From the NCBI GenBank assembly GCA_942492965.1, contig OW818656.1, positions 3,534,001 through 3,598,000 on the forward strand: a stretch of 64,000 bases of DNA. The letters run 5' to 3'. This stretch comes from Sphingosinicella sp942492965 (GTDB taxonomy: Bacteria > Pseudomonadota > Alphaproteobacteria > Sphingomonadales > Sphingomonadaceae). Below the pieces are notes generated by a model. The model did no database searches. It was not told the origin of the DNA and saw only the letters and a program-made list of their open reading frames with translations. The translations under genes were made by a program, and so were the position numbers. Below, in pieces: positions 24,613 to 32,932 of the stretch (position 1 is the stretch's first letter; each line of letters begins with the position of its first letter).

Positions 24613-26994
24613 GTGAATTACTGGAAGACGGCGGCCATGGCCGCAAGCGTATTGTCGGTGTCGCCAGCGTGGGCACAGGATGTACCTATCGACGAGGATA
24701 TTGTCGTGACCGGATCGCTGATCCGCGGCCTCCCACGAGAATATATCGCGAGCCCGGTGTTCACCTATGACAAGACGGACGTCGTGAGATCGGGCGCCAA
24801 CGCGATGTCCGAGTATATTCTGACCATTCCCCAGAACTTCGCCTCGGATCTCAGCGACTTCGGCACGGCGGCGACGAGTATCGGCACGTCACTCAGCACC
24901 GCTACGTCCTATAATCAATACGATGCCTTTTCTGCCTTTGCCTTGCGCGGGCTTGCGTCAGATGCGACGCTAACCCTGCTGAACGGACGGCGCATGCCTT
25001 CGGTCGGCATGGTCGAGGCATCGACTGTTTCGGTGATCCCCTCGGCACTCATCGAGCGGATAGACATCATCTCCGACGGCGCGTCCGCGACCTACGGCGC
25101 CGACGCCGTCGCGGGCGTGGTCAACATCGTGACGCGCAAGGTGACCGACGGGATCGAGCTGCGCGCGCGGGGCGGGGTCATGACCGAGACCGGTGCGAAC
25201 AGCTGGGACGCGAGCGCGCTCGCGGGCACGAGCTGGGGAAGTGGCAGCATTTACGGCATGGCGAGCTATCAGCGCCGCGATGAGTTTGTGAGTGATCCGG
25301 TTATTTCGGGCGCGACGCCGCTGCAAATCAGCCAGCTCCCGCAAGAAGACCTGAGCGGTTTCTATGCCGGTATCCGCCAGGAAGCGGGCGATATCACCTT
25401 CTCGGTTGACGCCTCGCGCTTCCAGCGGGATCGCAGTGCGCGCCTTGACTATCCCAATACGCCGAACAGCAACCGCGACTACGAGAGCCGCACAACCGGC
25501 TGGTCGGTGAACGGCAACATGCACTGGGATGGTGAGGACGAGACCGCGATCGACATCAATTTCGACTATGGCGAGACCGATTCCGGAAGCGACCTCACCT
25601 ATGGCAGTGGCCGTGTCACCAGCTACAACCACAAGAACAGCCTGTTCGTCGCCGAAGTCACTGGCCAGACGGCGCTTGCGTCGCTTCCCGCGGGGCCCGT
25701 CATTGTCGCGGGCGGCGCGCAGTATCGCAGGGAAACGCTGAAGACAGACGCGGCGATCTTCTTCCACCTCGATGGTGGCGAGCGCACCGCAAAATCTGTG
25801 TTCGGCGAAGTGAACGTACCCATCGTCGGCCCCAACATGGCGGTGCCGTTCGTGCGGAGCCTGACCCTGTCTGCAGCAGCGCGGTACGAGGACCTGGGAT
25901 TCGACTCAGCACTGGCACCGAAGGCCGGTCTTCGCTGGCAGGTCGATCGCTCTGTTGCGCTGCGCGGCACCTATGCACGATCATTCCTGGTGCCGCGCTT
26001 TCGCGACACGATCGGCATCGCCGAACAGGTGTCGTTCTGGAGCCAGCCTTATCCGTTCCTGCCATCGGGAAGCCAGAACCCCGCCCTGCCGGATGGTAAC
26101 GCGCTCGCCATCTACCGCGCGGGTGCAAATCCCGATCTTGATACGCAGCAGGCCGATACCTTTACGATGGGCGTGGACCTGACGCCGACCTTCATCCCCA
26201 AACTGTCGATCAAGGCCGGCTATTATCGCATCAAGATCAAAGGCCGGGTAATTACCCCGTCGCAGACCAACGCGGCCACGCTGCCGGATTTGCAGAAGTT
26301 CAACATCCTCAACCCCAGCGTCGAGCAGATCAGTGCTGTCGTGAACAACCCGACGACGTTCCGCTGGTTCTCCGCCAACGTACCGTTCGTGAACGGCGGA
26401 AACGCGGTGATTTACAATGCGGCGAGCGAGATTCCCGCTGACCTGCTCTCGCAGGCGCAGGTGATCATCGACATCCGGCCACAGAATTTTGCTGTCGAGT
26501 TCACCGACGGCATTGATCTCGATCTCGCCTACAGTACGAACCTGTTCGGCGGCACAGCGCGGTTTCAGCTAACCGGCCAGTATATCCTCAATCTCAACCT
26601 GAAGGCCGGCAGCGGCGCGCCGGTGTCGCGGCTTGACGGCTATGCCCAGGCCTCCGACCTGCGGCTTAACGGCAGCCTCGTCTGGGGACGCGGCGGCTTT
26701 TCGCTGGGCTCGGTCGTGAACTATGTCGACGGTTTCACCGACAATCGGCCGAACGTCACACCGGAAAAGGTCGGTTCCTACACCACGGCATCGGTTTTTC
26801 TCGGCCTTGATCTCGGCCGCCTGAGCAGCGCTCCTGCGCTTGCAGACGCCGACGTCCAGCTCGTCGCGGCCAATGTCTTCGACCAGCGCCCGCCGACGAT
26901 CCGCAACGGCTATCTGGGTTATGACCCCTACAACAATCCGCCCAACCCGCGCACGATCAATCTCGTGCTGACCAAGCGGTTCGGGGGTCGATAG
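24613..26994 (+). CDS. TonB-dependent outer-membrane receptor
   Basis: The likely start is GTG 24613, preceded by AGGGA at the right distance and followed directly by a signal peptide (NYWKTAAMAASVLSVSPAWA). This gives about 793 residues; the frame is open from 24553. DIVVTGSLIRG marks the TonB-box region, then a plug with AFALRGLASDATLTLLNGRR and SAL IERIDIISDGASATYGADAVAGVVNI split over two lines of the motif. The C-terminus INLVLTKRFGGR ends in a short tail after the last aromatic-rich strand. This plug subclass (LNGRR...SDGASATYG) is common among sphingomonad and Caulobacter receptors for organic substrates. It is divergent from Ldi-like copy 2. Confidence 0.92.
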   Translation: MNYWKTAAMAASVLSVSPAWAQDVPIDEDIVVTGSLIRGLPREYIASPVFTYDKTDVVRSGANAMSEYILTIPQNFASDLSDFGTAATSIGTSLSTATSYNQYDAFSAFALRGLASDATLTLLNGRRMPSVGMVEASTVSVIPSALIERIDIISDGASATYGADAVAGVVNIVTRKVTDGIELRARGGVMTETGANSWDASALAGTSWGSGSIYGMASYQRRDEFVSDPVISGATPLQISQLPQEDLSGFYAGIRQEAGDITFSVDASRFQRDRSARLDYPNTPNSNRDYESRTTGWSVNGNMHWDGEDETAIDINFDYGETDSGSDLTYGSGRVTSYNHKNSLFVAEVTGQTALASLPAGPVIVAGGAQYRRETLKTDAAIFFHLDGGERTAKSVFGEVNVPIVGPNMAVPFVRSLTLSAAARYEDLGFDSALAPKAGLRWQVDRSVALRGTYARSFLVPRFRDTIGIAEQVSFWSQPYPFLPSGSQNPALPDGNALAIYRAGANPDLDTQQADTFTMGVDLTPTFIPKLSIKAGYYRIKIKGRVITPSQTNAATLPDLQKFNILNPSVEQISAVVNNPTTFRWFSANVPFVNGGNAVIYNAASEIPADLLSQAQVIIDIRPQNFAVEFTDGIDLDLAYSTNLFGGTARFQLTGQYILNLNLKAGSGAPVSRLDGYAQASDLRLNGSLVWGRGGFSLGSVVNYVDGFTDNRPNVTPEKVGSYTTASVFLGLDLGRLSSAPALADADVQLVAANVFDQRPPTIRNGYLGYDPYNNPPNPRTINLVLTKRFGGR

Positions 26995-27119
26995 TCCGGC
27001 GCGGGACGTCTGTGCCGGGCTGCCGTCACAATGGTGTCTGGCGCAGGCGTATTTGTTTCCTGTCGGGTGTTTTGTATCCTTCCTCGCCTTTGCACTTCGT
27101 GCATTTCCCGGCGACTTCG

Positions 27120-27233
27120 ATGACCGAACGGATCATCACGGCCAGTATGCGCTTTGGCTGCGTTCTTGCCGATGCCGGTTATGGTCTGTCAGCATCATTC
27201 CGGCAGGTCGTGAGCGCCGATTTCATGCCGGAA
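27120..27233 (+). pseudogene. Remnant of a DDE transposase, IS701-like
   Basis: A short frame reads MTERIITASMRFGCVLADAGY then GLSASFRQVVS. The words RFGCVLADAGYG.SA.FRQ resemble the catalytic core region of IS701-family transposases, in which LADAGYG surrounds an active-site Asp. Similarity stops abruptly on both sides, with no start, no remaining DDE residues and no terminal repeats recognised. This is a fragment from an old insertion. Confidence 0.5.
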
Positions 27234-27447
27234 TGTCACAGAGACCGGTTCCGCTGCAGCCTTTCTTTCTGATGAGTTATCTAAAGGTGAAAAATCTTTG
27301 AGGAAAGGAATAGTAAATATAAATCAATTAGATAGTGGAACTATTGATCCCGTTAGTCACCACGAAGCCTTCCCAAGGCATCCCAAAAATGCTATAAGTA
27401 GTTGTTTTCTAACGTTTATTCTGCTTCCTGCTCCCAGGCCCTCCCGC

Positions 27448-27509
27448 TCTGGACCGCCACATACCATCAATCTGATGGTATTTTCGATGGTACATCGCGC
27501 GGGTCCAGA
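27448..27509. repeat. Nested cruciform-like inverted repeat
   Basis: Outer arms TCTGGACC (27448-27455) and GGTCCAGA (27502-27509) are exact complements. Inside are two further perfect hairpins: ATACCATCA-ATC-TGATGGTAT (27461-27481) and CGATG-GTA-CATCG (27485-27497). The whole folds into a cloverleaf-like shape of 62 bases. It lies 85 bases beyond the end of the SCO gene and next to a transposase remnant. It could be a transcription terminator (the first hairpin is followed by TTT), a recombination site or a small mobile-element relic. Confidence 0.6.
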
Positions 27510-27593
27510 AGGGAGACGCGACTTTGGCGACGGTCAGGCCCATTGCCGGTTTCGAAAGTCGACCGTGTGCGCGGCTGCCTTTATCCCGTCTTG

Positions 27594-28250
27594 TCATTCT
27601 GCCTTGATCGCCCGTTTCAATTTCTGGATTGCGGTGGGTTCCCCTTCGTGATGGTCGATGGAGGTGACGAAGTCGCCGTTGCGGTCCATGAGGAAGATGG
27701 ATGCGGTATGGTCGATCGTGTAGTCGCCGCCATCCATCGGAACCTTCGCGTAGTAGACGTGAAAGGCTTTCACGATTTTCGCGATCTGTTCGTCGGTTCC
27801 GGTGAGGCCGATGATAGGCGTGTCGAACAGGGTGAGATAGTCCCCGATGCCTTCGCGCGTATCGTGTTCCGGGTCCACGGATACGAACACGATGTTGAAC
27901 TTCATGCCGTCCTCGCCCAGCGCCTTGCGGAGTTGCGCGAGACGATTGAGCGTTGTCGGGCACACGTCCGGGCAGCGCGTGAAGCCAAAGAAGATCGCGT
28001 AGGGCTTGCCGCGCAGCGTCTGGTCGGTGACGATGCGGCCATTCTGGTCGGTCATCGTGAAGCTGCCGCCGAATGCCGAAGCGAGGCTCATCTGCGGGTT
28101 CGTTTCTTCGCGCGGCGTCATGAACAGCGCGGCAAAGAGCACGAGCAGGGAAAGCCCGGCAACGACCCATAGGCCCCGGCGTATCCGGCCCAGAGACAAG
28201 CGTCTGGACGGCGCACTCGAGCTCGCGTCGGTTTCAGGATCAATTGTCAT
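27594..28250 (-). CDS. SCO1/SenC-family copper-binding protein
   Basis: The 218-residue protein has one N-terminal membrane anchor (GLWVVAGLSLLVLFAALFM), then a thioredoxin fold with the copper ligands in FTRCPDVCPTTL (CxxxC) and a distal His (IDHTASIFLMDRNG). SCO proteins deliver copper to or reduce thiols of cytochrome c oxidase subunit II at the periplasmic membrane face. Its start overlaps the end of the PCu(A)C gene by 11 bases; the pair is a common copper-delivery unit. It is the last gene of the metal block. Confidence 0.93.
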   Translation of the reverse strand: MTIDPETDASSSAPSRRLSLGRIRRGLWVVAGLSLLVLFAALFMTPREETNPQMSLASAFGGSFTMTDQNGRIVTDQTLRGKPYAIFFGFTRCPDVCPTTLNRLAQLRKALGEDGMKFNIVFVSVDPEHDTREGIGDYLTLFDTPIIGLTGTDEQIAKIVKAFHVYYAKVPMDGGDYTIDHTASIFLMDRNGDFVTSIDHHEGEPTAIQKLKRAIKAE

Positions 28251-28713
28251 GGCCGCTGCCTTCCATGCCGTAGTTGATCGATTCTACCTTGAGGTTGATC
28301 GTCGTCGTGCCAGCCTTTTCGAATTTCAACGTCAGCGGCACGAGCTTTCCGCGTTCCAACGGCGCCTTCAGGCCGATGAGCATGACGTGATAGCCGCCCG
28401 GCTTCAGCGCGAGCTTGCCGCCCGCCGGAACGGCGAGGCCGTCCTTCACGGGGCGCATGCGCATGACGCCGCCATCCATCGTCATAGTGTGGATTTCCAC
28501 CTTCCCTGCAGCCGGCGAGGAGCCGCCGATCAGGCGGTCGGCAATCTTGCCGCTGTTGGTGATCGTCATGAAGCCGCCGCCATTGCTCTGGCCGGGTGCG
28601 GTCTGCCGGGTCCAGGGGTGGGCGATCGAAAGATCGCCCACCTCGAAGCTGGTTGCGGAGGCTGGAGCCCCCATGATCGCGATGAGGACGGGTACAAAGA
28701 AACGCGTATTCAT
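28240..28713 (-). CDS. PCu(A)C-type periplasmic copper chaperone
   Basis: The 157-residue protein carries a signal peptide (MNTRFFVPVLIAIMGAPASA) and the PCu(A)C copper-binding pattern: HTMTMDGGVMRMRPV, then GGYHVMLIGLKAPL, which provide the HxM...M...HxM ligands. It binds Cu(I) in the periplasm and hands it to cytochrome oxidase together with SCO. AAGGAGGCTCC directly precedes the ATG region. It overlaps the downstream SCO gene and follows the superoxide dismutase gene by 28 bases. Confidence 0.93.
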   Translation of the reverse strand: MNTRFFVPVLIAIMGAPASATSFEVGDLSIAHPWTRQTAPGQSNGGGFMTITNSGKIADRLIGGSSPAAGKVEIHTMTMDGGVMRMRPVKDGLAVPAGGKLALKPGGYHVMLIGLKAPLERGKLVPLTLKFEKAGTTTINLKVESINYGMEGSGHDN

Positions 28714-28741
28714 AAGGAGGCTCCTTGCTTTTTTGAATGGC

Positions 28742-29461
28742 TCAGCGCGGCCCGGTCGCGGCCGCGAAGCGTTCTGAAACCATTTTCCAGTTCACGACCT
28801 GCCACCAGCCGTCGAGATAGTCGGCACGGCGGTTCTGGTATTTGAGGTAATAGGCGTGCTCCCATACGTCGTTGCCGAGAACCGGCGTCCCCTTCACTTC
28901 GGCGACGTCCATCAGCGGATTGTCCTGATTGGGTGTGGAGCTGACGGCGAGCTTGCCATCAGCGGCGACGATGAGCCATGCCCATCCCGACCCGAAGCGG
29001 CCCATGCCTGCCTGCTTGAACGCGGCCTTGAACGCATCCATCGACCCGAAGCCGGCGTCGATCGCGGCCTTTAGCGCGGGCGAGGGCAATCCGGTTTCGG
29101 CAGGCGGCGCCATCGTCTTCCAGAAGAAGCTGTGGTTCCAGTGGCCTCCGGCATTGTTGCGCACCGTGGCCGGGAGTGTGCCAGCCTTTGCGACAAGCTG
29201 TTCCAGTGTCTGGCCGGCGAGTGCCGGATCGGAAGCCACCGCCTTGTTGAGTGCATCGATATAGGCCTGGTGGTGCTTGCCGTGATGGATGGTCATCGTC
29301 TGCGTATCGATCGCAGGTTCAAGGGCGCTTGCCGCGTAGGGGAGGGCAGGGAGCGCAAAGGCAGCCGGAGCCTGCGCAGCAGCTGGTGCGGATTGCTGTG
29401 CGACCGCCGCTGGCGATAGTGCGAGACCCAGCACGGTTCCAAGAACGATTACGGTTTTCAT
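28742..29461 (-). CDS. Exported Fe/Mn superoxide dismutase
   Basis: The 239-residue protein begins with a signal peptide (VLGTVLGLALSPAAVAQQ) and a short Ala/Gln/Pro-rich linker before the SOD domain FALPALPYAASALEPAID. Metal ligands are visible: HHGKHHQAYI, NNAGGHWNHSFFW, and DVWEHAYYLKYQNRR. These fit the Fe/Mn family. The cytosolic Fe-SOD of this group lacks such a leader, so this is a periplasmic or secreted form. Its ATG overlaps the stop of the PepSY gene (ATGA), indicating co-translation with a metal-uptake operon. Confidence 0.92.
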   Translation of the reverse strand: MKTVIVLGTVLGLALSPAAVAQQSAPAAAQAPAAFALPALPYAASALEPAIDTQTMTIHHGKHHQAYIDALNKAVASDPALAGQTLEQLVAKAGTLPATVRNNAGGHWNHSFFWKTMAPPAETGLPSPALKAAIDAGFGSMDAFKAAFKQAGMGRFGSGWAWLIVAADGKLAVSSTPNQDNPLMDVAEVKGTPVLGNDVWEHAYYLKYQNRRADYLDGWWQVVNWKMVSERFAAATGPR

Positions 29462-30858
29462 GGTTGAGGTTCCTTTCCTTTTGATGTGGAGCGAGGCGCG
29501 TCGAAGAGGCCGAGCCAGTTCCGAGCGCGCGGAATGCGTGTCAGGACCAATCGCTCCAACGCGATCAACGCGACCAGCGAGAAGCCAACGAGTGGCAGAA
29601 GCACGCCGAACACAATGAGCAGCGCGATAAGAGCGCGAGGTATGCTTTCATCTGCAATCGCTGCAGGGGCGCCGAGTGTCCCTTCTGGCCGCCTCCGTCT
29701 CCACAGGATGAAGCCGCTGATCGCCATGGTCACCAATCCTGCAGCGGTGAAAACGCCGACGGCTTGATTGACGGGACCGAAGAGCTGACCTTCATGCCAG
29801 GCAATGCCGTAACCGACGACACGGTCGATGACGTGGCCGTCGTCGAACCCTTCGCGCGAAAGCAGATGTTGTCCTTGAAAATCGAACCGGATGAGCTGCT
29901 GCAGCGGCACGTTCGATGCGTCCGAGCGGATCGTCCACGCCGCGACGCCGGGCGCCCCGAAGCGGCCGGGCGCATTTGGCGGCGTTACGATCGCGGGGAA
30001 GGCGAGCCGTTCCGATCGTGCGCGCAGCACCATCGTGTCAAAAACGGCTGGAGGAAGGGCGTCCCGGCTGCCGGCCGAGGAAGCGTGTTCATCATGTGCC
30101 GAATGTGGTTCGGCATTTTCAGGCTTTGCATCGTTGATCGCCCATGCGGGTCCGCCTTTCACCCAGCCCATCTCGGCACGAACGGCCTTGAAGGCGCTGC
30201 CCCAGACATCGGTCCAGGGCAGCCCGGTCAAGAGCAGGATGAGTGCGAGGCTGGATATCCAGAAGCCTGTCACGGCATGAAGATCGCGCCACAAGACGCG
30301 TCTACCACGCGTAAGGCGGGGCCAAACGACCCCCGCGGCACCGTGTCCGCGTGGCCACCAGAGGCAGAGGCCAGAAAGGATGAGCAGGATCGCCCAGCTC
30401 GCGGCAAGTTCCACGAGCCGGTTGCCCACCGTGCCGATCAGGAGCTGGCTATGGATGCGCTTGACGATCGCCATGAGGCGATCACCGGGCCGAATGCTCC
30501 CAAGCACCCCTCCGTCGGGCGCAACAAAGATTTCGCGCACGTTTCCGCTTTCCGGCGACGCAAGGCGGATCATGGCGGCGTCGCCGTCCCGCTCGGGCAA
30601 CCGATAGTCGAGAAGCTCCGACCCTTCATGAACGGCGAGCGCGGCCGCCACCTGTTGGTGCGGCGCGACTGCACCCGCGGCCGACAGCCCCTGGTAATCG
30701 CGCTCTTCCCAACGCTCGATCTGCGGCTTGAACAGATAAAGCGTACCCGAGATGGATAGGGTGACAAGGAAGGGCAGCACGAAGAGGCCAGCATAGAAAT
30801 GCCAGCGCCAGATCGTGCGATAGACGCGCGATTGCATCTGCGGCCGGTTCGCTGTCAT
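29458..30858 (-). CDS. PepSY-associated transmembrane protein (PiuB-like)
   Basis: From ATG 30858, five bases beyond the TonB receptor stop, the protein has 466 residues; the open frame upstream to 30948 overlaps the receptor gene. It has four or five membrane helices, the first in RTIWRWHFYAGLFVLPFLVT, with conserved His residues in WRDLHAVTGFW and GIAWHEGQLFG. PepSY_TM proteins of this kind sit beside siderophore receptors and are thought to reduce or release iron from chelates at the cytoplasmic membrane. A His/Asp-rich loop (HSAHDEHASS) could bind metal. Confidence 0.88.
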   Translation of the reverse strand: MTANRPQMQSRVYRTIWRWHFYAGLFVLPFLVTLSISGTLYLFKPQIERWEERDYQGLSAAGAVAPHQQVAAALAVHEGSELLDYRLPERDGDAAMIRLASPESGNVREIFVAPDGGVLGSIRPGDRLMAIVKRIHSQLLIGTVGNRLVELAASWAILLILSGLCLWWPRGHGAAGVVWPRLTRGRRVLWRDLHAVTGFWISSLALILLLTGLPWTDVWGSAFKAVRAEMGWVKGGPAWAINDAKPENAEPHSAHDEHASSAGSRDALPPAVFDTMVLRARSERLAFPAIVTPPNAPGRFGAPGVAAWTIRSDASNVPLQQLIRFDFQGQHLLSREGFDDGHVIDRVVGYGIAWHEGQLFGPVNQAVGVFTAAGLVTMAISGFILWRRRRPEGTLGAPAAIADESIPRALIALLIVFGVLLPLVGFSLVALIALERLVLTRIPRARNWLGLFDAPRSTSKGKEPQP

Positions 30859-30862
30859 GCCC

Positions 30863-32875
30863 TCACCATGTGTAGCGCACGCCGGCATAGACGGACCTGC
30901 CGGTGCCGGGGTTGAAAATCTGGGTGGTTTCGCTCGCCACGCCCGCAATCGCCACGGTGGAGATGTACCGCTTGTCGGTAAGGTTGCGGCCTTCGATGTA
31001 GGCGGACCAGTGCTTGCCGGAATCGAACCCGGCCTTGAGGTTCAGCAGCGTGTAAGGATCGACCGTGAGCGTGTTGGCATTGTCTGCATAATAGTGGCCG
31101 GGCGCCCATTCGATATTCGGACCGGCATAAAGGCCGCTCGCATGCCTGTAGAGCGCTTCGGCGCGTAGATAATGCTTGGGCACGCCGGGAATGCGGTTGT
31201 CGCCGTAGATCGCGTCATCATCGAAAGAGAAGTCGCTGTAGGTGTAAGCTGCGGTCAGGGCCAGGCTGTCGCCCGTCGCTGAAAGCGGAATGGATGCATC
31301 CAGTCCGGCCTCGATACCCTGATGCACCGTGCGATCGGCGTTTGTCGTTGTGCAGGGCGCCCACGGGAAAAGCGTCAGGCACTGAAGCTCGTTCCTGATT
31401 TTAGAACGGTAGAGCGAAACGTCCCAGCCGATACTGCCGCTTTGACCGCGGGTGCCGATCTCGTAGGTTGTCGCGCGCTGCGCCTTCATGTCGGTGGTGG
31501 GCGTCGAAAAGATGCCCGCATCATAGCTCGGCACTTCCGCGCTGCGCGAGACGTTGGCGAAGAGCTGGATATCGGGCTGCACGTCCCAGAGAACGCCCAG
31601 TTTCGGGCTCCAGAGGTCGAAGCTCCGGCGCCCCGAACTGTCGCCATCGGAGAGGAGGCGATCCCGCCGGTTTCGGCTCGCGTGAAGGTACTGCACGCCA
31701 GCAATCAGCGCGAGGTTCGGCTGAATGAAAAGCGAATCCTCGGCGTAGAGAGAGAAGTTTTTCGACGTATCGACCATCGATTGGGTGAGGTCGCCCTTCA
31801 CCGCCGCGATGTTGATGAACTGTTCGGTATCCATCTTGCCGTTGTGGATGTTCGCGCCGACGATCAGGCGGTTGCGGATGCCGCCGAGCGCCCGATCGTC
31901 AACGGCCCGCACGAACCCGCCGTAATCATCGACGGTATAGTCGAGATATTGATAGATTGGATGATCGACGTGGCGCCAATTGTAGAATGCGCCCAGCTCG
32001 AGAACAGTCTCCTTGAACCGCAGGGTCGTCTTGTTGGAAACACGAATGGAATCGACGTTGCGCTGCTGGTCCTGATCGACCCAGCCGGGATTTGCGGCAC
32101 GGGGCGAACCCAGCGCCTCAGCCTTGGAGACCTCACCGGGTATGCGCTGATTGGTAGAGGCGCCGGTAACATAGAAGCGCGTCTCGATGGTTGGTGAAAT
32201 GCGGTAGCCGATATTGAAATTGCCCCTGATGGCGTCGCCGTCGCTGTGGTCTCGATAGCCGTCGATCCGCTGACCCGAGAGCGTTGCAAAATAGTCGAAC
32301 GCAGCGGATACGCCGCCTGTGCTCGCCTGTCCTTTCACATAGCCGAAGCTGCCGACATCGATACGTCCGTCGAACGCCGCAGCGTCATGCCCGCTCGGCG
32401 TGACGAGATTGATTGCGCCGCCCAGAGCATTGGCGCCGAAGCGAAGCGCATTTGCGCCCTTGTAGACCTCGACATAACGATAGGCGCTGGGATCGATCTC
32501 GAAGAAATCCATCAGGCCATCGGCGGTGTTCGTGGGAACGCCATCGAGATAGACAGCGACGCCCCGCGTACCGTAAGCGCGGGACAGGCCCGATCCGCGG
32601 ATCGAGACGCGTGCATCGTCGCCCATGCGCGGCTGTGTGATCACGCCGGGAACGTATGCGAGAATATCCTTGATATGCTGGACCGGCGTATTCTTGAATA
32701 TCGTGTCCGGGATCACCTCGACCCCGCCGGGTGTACGCTCGATCGCCGTCGTGGCCTGCGCCGTATCGGGAATGCCGACTACGACGATCGTGCCCTGATC
32801 CTGCGTTTCGCTCTCGTCGGCCAGCGCCGTTCCTGCAATCAGGCTGGCGCTGAGCGCCAGAATGGAAATTTTCAT
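30863..32875 (-). CDS. TonB-dependent receptor (FecA-like, metal-chelate type)
   Basis: This 670-residue receptor has a signal peptide (LSASLIAGTALAD), a plug with VSIRGSGLSRAYGTRGVAVYL and VEVYKGANALRFGANALGGAINLVTPSG, and a C-terminal strand ending VYAGVRYTW (terminal aromatic). The plug subtype is that of FecA/FepA-related receptors rather than the catabolic type at 13 kb. Direct linkage with a PepSY protein, superoxide dismutase and copper chaperones points to uptake of an iron or copper chelate. Confidence 0.92.
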   Translation of the reverse strand: MKISILALSASLIAGTALADESETQDQGTIVVVGIPDTAQATTAIERTPGGVEVIPDTIFKNTPVQHIKDILAYVPGVITQPRMGDDARVSIRGSGLSRAYGTRGVAVYLDGVPTNTADGLMDFFEIDPSAYRYVEVYKGANALRFGANALGGAINLVTPSGHDAAAFDGRIDVGSFGYVKGQASTGGVSAAFDYFATLSGQRIDGYRDHSDGDAIRGNFNIGYRISPTIETRFYVTGASTNQRIPGEVSKAEALGSPRAANPGWVDQDQQRNVDSIRVSNKTTLRFKETVLELGAFYNWRHVDHPIYQYLDYTVDDYGGFVRAVDDRALGGIRNRLIVGANIHNGKMDTEQFINIAAVKGDLTQSMVDTSKNFSLYAEDSLFIQPNLALIAGVQYLHASRNRRDRLLSDGDSSGRRSFDLWSPKLGVLWDVQPDIQLFANVSRSAEVPSYDAGIFSTPTTDMKAQRATTYEIGTRGQSGSIGWDVSLYRSKIRNELQCLTLFPWAPCTTTNADRTVHQGIEAGLDASIPLSATGDSLALTAAYTYSDFSFDDDAIYGDNRIPGVPKHYLRAEALYRHASGLYAGPNIEWAPGHYYADNANTLTVDPYTLLNLKAGFDSGKHWSAYIEGRNLTDKRYISTVAIAGVASETTQIFNPGTGRSVYAGVRYTW

Positions 32876-32932
32876 GATAAGTCCCTGTTTGAATAGAATT
32901 GGGTCAGCTTGTCGTCTCTGCGATGACGGGCG

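Larger units (their letters stand above)
26995..27593. other. 600-base intergenic region with mobile-element traces
   Basis: The region between a TonB receptor and the SCO gene holds a transposase remnant (about 27120-27233), an AT-rich stretch (27270-27370) whose base composition differs sharply from the surroundings, and a nested inverted repeat (27448-27509). No intact gene was found in it. Confidence 0.6.
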
